Source of the DNA: Rickettsiales bacterium
GTDB lineage: Bacteria; Pseudomonadota; Alphaproteobacteria; Rickettsiales; UBA3002
DNA: 6,573 bases
Assembly (NCBI GenBank): GCA_002725445.1
Contig: PBPD01000039.1
Location: forward strand, 1 to 6,573
Direction of reading: 5' to 3'
The notes below the pieces were generated by a model. The model saw nothing but the letters and a program-made list of their open reading frames with translations. It ran no database searches and was not told the origin of the DNA. The position numbers and the translations under genes are program-made. Positions within the stretch are counted from its first letter, which is position 1. Every line of letters begins with the position of its first letter. Below, piece after piece: positions 5,940 to 6,573 of the stretch.

Positions 5940-6573
5940 CCTTCACTCCCGAAATCCTGATGCTCTACATTATTGCGCTGCCGGTGCTGGGCTCGGTGCT
6001 GATTGCACTGGCAGGCGAAAAACGCCGCAATCTGCGCGAAGCGTTTACGCTGGTAACCGCAGGTGCCACCTTTGCATTGCTTATTCCGCTGGCACAAGCC
6101 GTCATGAACGGCGCACGCCCTGCCCTCAGCGTTGCCGAGCCATTGCCGGGCGTACAGCTCGCCCTATCGCTTGAGCCGCTGGGCATGTTGTTTGCGCTTG
6201 TCGCGGGCTTCTTATGGATCGTCACCTCCATCTACGCCATCGGCTATATGCGCGGCCATAACGAGCAGCATCAAACCCGCTTCTATATCTGTTTTGCACT
6301 GGCCATCTCGTTTGCCATGGGCGTGGCATTCTCGGCCAACCTGCTCACCTTATTCGTATTTTACGAGATGCTAACCCTGTCCACCTATCCGCTGGTTACC
6401 CACGCAGGCACCGACAAGGCACGCCGCGCAGGGCGGGTATATCTGGGCATTCTGCTTGGCACCTCCATCTGCTTCCTGCTGCTGGCAATTCTCGGCACAT
6501 GGCATCTGACCGGCTCGGTCACCTTCCAACCGGGAGGCATTCTGGCGGGCACCCACGCATTGGGACGCCCACC
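5936..6573 (+). CDS. Second MnhD/NuoM-like proton-conducting antiporter subunit, cut by the window end
   Basis: Open from the ATG at 5936 to the last base: 212 complete codons with no stop, so the 3' part is missing. TGGGAG (5923-5928) lies 7 bases upstream and the ATG overlaps the mnhD stop (ATGA). The visible part has the N-terminal helices of the NuoL/M/N antiporter-like family: a first helix (about 8-26), SIYAIGYMRGH (98-108), and LFVFYEMLTLSTYPLVTHAG (139-158), with E144 at the position of the essential glutamate in MrpD and NuoM. After it, ARRAGRVYLGILLGTSICFLLLAI (162-185) gives another helix. YEMLTLSTYPL differs clearly from the LEISSLSSYTL of the preceding gene, so this is a divergent paralogue, not a recent duplicate. 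It could be a second D-type subunit or the front of the NuoL-like MrpA part; the NuoM-like motifs favour the former. Confidence 0.9.
   Translation, partial: MTFTPEILMLYIIALPVLGSVLIALAGEKRRNLREAFTLVTAGATFALLIPLAQAVMNGARPALSVAEPLPGVQLALSLEPLGMLFALVAGFLWIVTSIYAIGYMRGHNEQHQTRFYICFALAISFAMGVAFSANLLTLFVFYEMLTLSTYPLVTHAGTDKARRAGRVYLGILLGTSICFLLLAILGTWHLTGSVTFQPGGILAGTHALGRP

Noticed and set aside
2033..6573. Complex I (nuo) or membrane-bound hydrogenase operon
   Set aside because: MnhE, MnhF, MnhG and MnhB signatures are all present and no quinone-, FeS- or NiFe-binding subunit is seen. Only the NuoK- and NuoM-like subunits are shared with those complexes.

Overview
The window carries three transcription units of an ordinary-looking bacterial chromosome. 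I see no mobile element, CRISPR array, tRNA or rRNA. Protein content (a 70-residue cold shock protein, a soluble Aer-type PAS protein and an E-F-G-B-C-D ordered Mrp antiporter cluster) and moderate GC suggest a Gram-negative proteobacterium, most likely an alphaproteobacterium. That placement is an inference from family flavour, not from a marker gene.

Region 1 (1-520, minus strand): a CspA-family cold shock gene at 90-302. A recognisable sigma70-type promoter lies about 190 bases upstream of its start codon, so the mRNA would have a long 5' leader. That leader contains a large imperfect stem (325-389) ending just before the ribosome binding site, as in cold-regulated csp mRNAs. An inverted repeat lies past the 3' end.

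Region 2 (about 600-1884, plus strand, divergent from csp): a 409-residue soluble protein. Its N-terminal PAS domain is of the aerotaxis-receptor type. Its helical C-terminal half resembles a chemoreceptor signalling hairpin but lacks the charged residues that normally contact CheA and CheW.

Region 3 (1950-6573, plus strand): a promoter, a short leader with a hairpin, and then a tightly packed Mrp/Mnh-type monovalent cation/proton antiporter operon: mnhE, mnhF, mnhG, an MbhD-MbhE-MnhB fusion (MrpA C-terminal part plus MrpB), mnhC, mnhD and the first 212 codons of a second MnhD/NuoM-like proton channel subunit that runs off the window. Every junction overlaps by 1 or 4 bases, implying translational coupling. 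Together these subunits would form one large inner-membrane complex exchanging Na+ (or K+) for H+. The large N-terminal NuoL-like part of MrpA is not in the window and probably lies downstream.

The most unusual local feature is the start of the mnhB-type gene. No ATG or GTG is available in frame near its 5' end. The Shine-Dalgarno spacing and the expected N-terminus both point to an ATA codon at 3107 that overlaps the mnhG stop. I found no convincing undescribed multi-gene system. The best leads are this start codon, the degenerate chemoreceptor-like protein and the structured csp leader.
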